A stretch of 24,713 nt of DNA, from positions 1 to 24,713 of the forward strand of contig JAYTQG010000100.1 in the NCBI GenBank assembly GCA_043746815.1. Direction: 5' to 3'. This document shows, in pieces, positions 21,500 to 24,713 of the stretch. A model generated the notes under the pieces. The model worked only from the letters and a program-made list of their open reading frames with translations, made no database searches and was not told where the DNA came from. Position 1 is the stretch's first letter. Every line of letters starts with the position of its first letter. This DNA is from JAYTQG01 sp043746815 (GTDB taxonomy: Bacteria; Actinomycetota; Thermoleophilia; Miltoncostaeales; Miltoncostaeaceae). The translations under genes were made by a program, and so were the position numbers.

Positions 21500-22780
21500 G
21501 TGGACCACAAGGACATGCGCCGCGCTGACGGCCTACCTCGCGTCGTCGTAACCGGAATCGGGGTTCTCTCGCCGCTCGGCGTCGGAGCGGAGGCAACATG
21601 GGCGGCGGCCCTCGCGGGAACCTCAACGGCGGGCCCGATCAGCTTGTTTGACACAACGGATTTTGACGTGAACTTTGCCTGCGAGGTGCCGAATTTCGAT
21701 CCGGCAGACTTCATGGATCACAAGGCGGGCCGGCGCATGGAGCGCTTCAGCCAGCTTGGTGTCGCCGCCGCTCGGCTCGCTGTCGCGGACGCGAACCTGC
21801 CGATTGACGGTCGCACTGAACGCATCGGGGTGATGGTGGGAAGCGGTGTCGGCGGTCTCGATATCTTCACGAAACAGGCGATCGTGTTGAACGAGCGCGG
21901 ACCGGACCGCGTGTCACCCCTCTTTGTTCCTTCGATGATCGCCAACATGGCGGCGGCACACATCTCGATGCAGCTCGGCCTTAAGGGGCCGTTGGCGTGT
22001 GCGACAACCGCCTGTGCTGCTGGCAACCACTCTCTTGGTGAGGCGACCGACCAGATTCGCCTTGGTCGTGCTGATGTGATGCTGGCAGGAGGTGCCGAGG
22101 CCGCAGTCACACCGATTGGGATCGCCTCGTTCAACTCGATGAAGGCCCTGTCAAAACGCAGTGACGATCCCGGACACGCGAGTCGCCCCTTCGACACCGG
22201 ACGAGACGGTTTCGTGATGGGGGAGGCTGGCGCCGTGCTCGTCTTGGAATCCCTTGAGCACGCCCTGTCACGTGGGGCAACCATCATCTGCGAGGTTGCG
22301 GGCTACGGCCTTTCTGGTGATGCTCATCACATCACCGAGCCTGATCCCACCGGAGCGGGTCCAGCACGCGCGATGACGATGGCGATGCAAGATGCGGGCG
22401 TCACTGCCGGAGAGATCGACTACGTCAATGCCCATGGCACATCGACTCCCGTCGGCGACCGGGCCGAGGTCCGTGTGATTGGTCTCGCGCTTGGTGCCGA
22501 GCAGGCCGCGCGCACGCCAGTCAGCTCCACAAAGTCCATGCACGGGCACTGCCTTGGTGCAGCAGGCGGGCTGGAAGGCGCCCTCACTGCCCTTGCGATT
22601 CGGGACCAGCGACTTCCACCGACAATCAATCTCGTTGATCTGGACCCTGACTGCGCGAGCGTCGATCACGTCGTGAACACCGCACGAGACGCGAAGGTGG
22701 ACGTCGCGATTTCAAACGCTTTTGGCTTCGGGGGCCACAACGCCAGCATCTGCCTCACCCGTTTCGGCCGCAACCCGTGA
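21500..22780 (+). CDS. fabF: 3-oxoacyl-[ACP] synthase II (KAS II)
   Basis: FabF is the elongation condensing enzyme. The 426-residue protein starts near LPRVVVTGIGVLSPLG. It has the nucleophile Cys172 (TTACAAGNHSLGEA), His312 (NAHGTSTPVGD) and His350 in KSMHGHCLGAAGG, plus the closing NAFGFGGHNAS. These are the Cys-His-His residues of decarboxylating KAS I/II enzymes. The GTG start at 21500 is 12 nt after fabG and has a good ribosome-binding site. The last bases overlap the phosphatase gene (GTGATG), suggesting a shared transcript. Confidence 0.97.
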   Translation: MDHKDMRRADGLPRVVVTGIGVLSPLGVGAEATWAAALAGTSTAGPISLFDTTDFDVNFACEVPNFDPADFMDHKAGRRMERFSQLGVAAARLAVADANLPIDGRTERIGVMVGSGVGGLDIFTKQAIVLNERGPDRVSPLFVPSMIANMAAAHISMQLGLKGPLACATTACAAGNHSLGEATDQIRLGRADVMLAGGAEAAVTPIGIASFNSMKALSKRSDDPGHASRPFDTGRDGFVMGEAGAVLVLESLEHALSRGATIICEVAGYGLSGDAHHITEPDPTGAGPARAMTMAMQDAGVTAGEIDYVNAHGTSTPVGDRAEVRVIGLALGAEQAARTPVSSTKSMHGHCLGAAGGLEGALTALAIRDQRLPPTINLVDLDPDCASVDHVVNTARDAKVDVAISNAFGFGGHNASICLTRFGRNP

Positions 22781-23322
22781 TGGCCCCGCGGGCGTCTGCT
22801 CACCGGAGGCTGCACCACTGGGCAGCCACACGGGTGTATCGACCCGGCCGTTTTCGTCGGCCATACACCTGGATCGGTGACACACGCATCGCTGTCGGTG
22901 CGCTGCCGCTTCCAGGAGGGTTGGAGCTCGCGCAGGCGGACGGCGTCACCCATGTCGTGAATTGCCGCGCGGCCGCGCAGACGCGTATTTCCGGGGAACT
23001 CGCCTTGGAGCGCTTCGTCTTTGGCCCGGACGCCGTCATCTGCGCTCCGATGTGGGACAACGGACGCCCGCAGGATCCAGCGGTGTTTGGTCCTGCGGCG
23101 CGGTTTGCCGTCCGTGCCCTTGATGATCCGTCGACAGGAGTCTTGATCCACTGTCAGCAGGGCCGCCGCCGCTCGGTACTCGTCGCCTACGCCACACTCC
23201 GCCTGCGCGGCCTCCAACCGGCGGAGGCGGAGGAACTGCTCATTTCCCATCGCACCGAGGGCGAACTCGCCCCGGCGTACCAAACCTCGGTCGAGGGGTG
23301 GTTGGCCGCGGGCGATACTTGA
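22777..23322 (+). CDS. Dual-specificity/tyrosine phosphatase-like protein
   Basis: This 181-residue protein carries the Cys-based phosphatase loop HCQQGRRRS (Cys126, Arg132 in a C-x5-R arrangement) and a likely general acid Asp94 in PMWDNGRP, about 32 residues earlier, as in dual-specificity phosphatases. The N-terminal 30 residues are basic. No signal peptide or membrane segment is apparent, so it is probably cytosolic. GTG 22777 overlaps the fabF stop by 4 nt; ATG 22780 is an equally possible start with a 1-nt overlap. The tight link to the fab operon suggests co-expression with fatty-acid synthesis. The substrate (protein, lipid or nucleotide phosphate) cannot be told. Confidence 0.85.
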   Translation: MMAPRASAHRRLHHWAATRVYRPGRFRRPYTWIGDTRIAVGALPLPGGLELAQADGVTHVVNCRAAAQTRISGELALERFVFGPDAVICAPMWDNGRPQDPAVFGPAARFAVRALDDPSTGVLIHCQQGRRRSVLVAYATLRLRGLQPAEAEELLISHRTEGELAPAYQTSVEGWLAAGDT

Positions 23323-23370
23323 GTCCTGCGCACCATCGGATGTAACCGCTCAACATTGACTGCGTTAAGC

Positions 23371-23380
23371 GTTTGCAAAC
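23371..23380. promoter_or_regulatory. Perfect 10-bp palindrome upstream of the glycoside hydrolase gene
   Basis: GTTTGCAAAC is its own reverse complement and lies 30 bp before the ATG at 23411. A TTGACT at 23356-23361 might be a -35 element, but no good -10 follows. An operator for a sugar-responsive repressor is possible; the evidence is only the palindrome and its position. Confidence 0.3.
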
Positions 23381-23410
23381 CTCGTGCCTGATCGGCCGTT
23401 GTCGGGCATC

Positions 23411-24713
23411 ATGCCCCGCATGACACGAACGAATGACCCCACAGCGTCCTGCGTCTCTCCCCTCAGATCCTTCGCGAACGCATTTCTCGTCGCAGTAGCG
23501 ATTACCCCCCTTGCCGCCAGCCTGGGTCAGGCAGCGCCCGTCAACTCGCCGATTGCGGCCGTGCAGGATGACCGCCTTAGTCAGGATCAGGGAAGCCTCC
23601 CGGCGGAGCGCTTTGCACAACTCGCAAAGGTTGGAGCCCGCCTCACGCGGGTGGATTTGCGGTGGGACCGCGTCGCGACCCGTAAGCCCGCGAACGCCGC
23701 CAACCCCGCCGATCCCGCGTATGACTGGGCCTGGTACGACAAGGTTGTCGCCGCATCCGCCACTGCCAACATTCCGATCTTGTTCACCGTGTTTGGGACG
23801 CCGACCTGGGCGGGGGATCCAACGGTCCCGGCAACAGAGTCGACAGCGAACGGGAGTTTCACGTTTGGGCCAGAGAGTCGACGGCCACAAAACCCCGATG
23901 ATTTCGGTGCGTTTGGACGCGCCGTCGCGCTGCGATACGGACCTCTTGGCGTCCACCGCTACGAGGCTTGGAATGAGCCGAACATCCCGCTGTTCTTTCG
24001 CCCCCAGTTTGCTCAGGAAGGGACCGCCTGGAAAAACGTCTCGGTCGCTGCGTACTCCAAACTCGCTCGGTCGTTTTACGAGAACATCAAGGCCGTCGAC
24101 CCTGCGGCAGTGATTGCGGGTGGAGTAACCGCGCCGAGTGGTGACCGCTGTCCGAGTGGATGCCCAACCTCGTCGCTTGGCCGTACCGCTCCCGTTGACT
24201 TTGTCGCAGAACTCGGCAAGGTCGGCAACCAGCCCCCGATGGACGCGATCGCCCATCACCCGTACGCACTCCGTCTTCCTCCCAAGACGACCTTCGCTGG
24301 CGCGTCGTACGTCGACCTCTACAACCTGGACTTCCTCTACAAGGCCGTTGACGCGACCTATCTGAAAGGAAAGCCCTTCTGGCTGACCGAGTTTGGGTTC
24401 AACACTGAAAAGACGGCGAACTTCGACAAGCTGGTCGTTACCCCCGCGCAGCAAGCTTCGTCGCTCGCCGACACCTACATCCGGCTACGCCTTGATCCGC
24501 GGGTTCAGCTCGCCAGTTGGTACTTCCTGCAAGACAACGACAACTGGAAATCAGGCCTCATTGACCTGAACAGTCAGCCGAAGCCAGCAGCCCGCACGTC
24601 GGCGTTCCCGGTCGGATCCACCCTTGTCGGTAAACGCAAGCGAAACTTTCTCATCCTTGGCCAGGCTCGCCTGGCAGCTGCGGAAACGAAGGTAACCATC
24701 GAACGTAAGGTTG
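23411..24713 (+). CDS. Secreted clan-A (TIM-barrel) glycoside hydrolase, partial at window end
   Basis: The reading frame from ATG 23411 is open to the window edge (434 codons, no stop), so the C-terminus is missing. An N-terminal signal sequence is visible (FANAFLVAVAITPLAASLGQAA, cleavage near residues 41-42). The rest resembles GH39/GH5-like clan-A hydrolases: a strand with ARLTRVDLRWDRV, NIPILFTVFGTPTWA, the acid/base Glu189 in YEAWNEPN, AHHPYAL, and the likely nucleophile Glu327 in FWLTEFGFNT, then LASWYFLQDND. It probably acts outside the cell on a beta-linked glycan; the substrate and exact family cannot be assigned. From about 410 a basic KRKRNFLILGQARLAAAETK segment may begin an extra domain. 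ATG 23420 is an alternative start. Confidence 0.85.
   Translation, partial: MPRMTRTNDPTASCVSPLRSFANAFLVAVAITPLAASLGQAAPVNSPIAAVQDDRLSQDQGSLPAERFAQLAKVGARLTRVDLRWDRVATRKPANAANPADPAYDWAWYDKVVAASATANIPILFTVFGTPTWAGDPTVPATESTANGSFTFGPESRRPQNPDDFGAFGRAVALRYGPLGVHRYEAWNEPNIPLFFRPQFAQEGTAWKNVSVAAYSKLARSFYENIKAVDPAAVIAGGVTAPSGDRCPSGCPTSSLGRTAPVDFVAELGKVGNQPPMDAIAHHPYALRLPPKTTFAGASYVDLYNLDFLYKAVDATYLKGKPFWLTEFGFNTEKTANFDKLVVTPAQQASSLADTYIRLRLDPRVQLASWYFLQDNDNWKSGLIDLNSQPKPAARTSAFPVGSTLVGKRKRNFLILGQARLAAAETKVTIERKV

Noticed and set aside
23240..24454. 404-codon minus-strand reading frame at the right end
   Set aside because: It lies opposite the phosphatase and the glycoside hydrolase, whose catalytic motifs are intact; the antisense product is Arg/Gly-rich with no domain.

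Overview
The window is a high-GC bacterial chromosome segment centred on the replication origin. It shows the classic order parB-parA-rsmG-jag-yidC-yidD-rnpA-rpmH (all leftward), then dnaA-dnaN-recF-dciA-gyrB-gyrA (rightward). GTG and TTG starts are frequent, genes are tightly overlapped, dciA lies between recF and gyrB, and a bacterial Ku and a Thermoleophilia-like L,D-transpeptidase relative are present. Together these suggest an Actinomycetota-type organism, perhaps near Thermoleophilia. That placement is inference; the long, proteobacterial-style GyrB does not fit it neatly.

Layout. (1) 1-800: tRNA-Ile(GAU) and a NarL/LuxR-type regulator whose receiver domain lacks the phospho-acceptor Asp. 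(2) 822-5341, minus strand: one compact run from rpmH to parB in which nearly every gene overlaps the next. It covers ribosomal protein L34, RNase P protein, membrane insertion (YidD, YidC), RNA binding (Jag), 16S rRNA methylation (RsmG) and chromosome segregation (ParA, ParB). (3) 5342-5636: AT-rich spacer with inverted DnaA-box pairs and one perfect TTATCCACA. (4) 5637-6368: a GHKL ATPase fused to a winged helix, overlapping the start of dnaA. (5) 6365-15710, plus strand: dnaA, a second box-bearing spacer (7751-8026), dnaN, recF, dciA, gyrB, gyrA. (6) 15707-18347, minus strand: Ku, a slipin, and an L,D-transpeptidase-fold protein with all recognisable catalytic residues replaced. (7) 18416-23322, plus strand: a type II fatty-acid synthesis operon fabZ-fabH-fabD-fabG-fabF without acpP, followed by a coupled dual-specificity-type phosphatase. 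(8) 23411 to the right edge: a secreted clan-A glycoside hydrolase, truncated by the window.

How the parts fit. Replication probably fires from one or both spacers flanking the GHKL-dnaA unit, with DnaA, the beta clamp, the DciA helicase loader, RecF and gyrase made to the right and the ParAB segregation system to the left. The most unusual items are the GHKL-winged-helix gene wired into the dnaA transcript inside the origin, the head-to-head TCCACA/TGTGGA pairs on both sides of it, the dead transpeptidase, and two genes (recF, fabZ) whose conserved N-termini extend upstream of any ATG/GTG/TTG codon.
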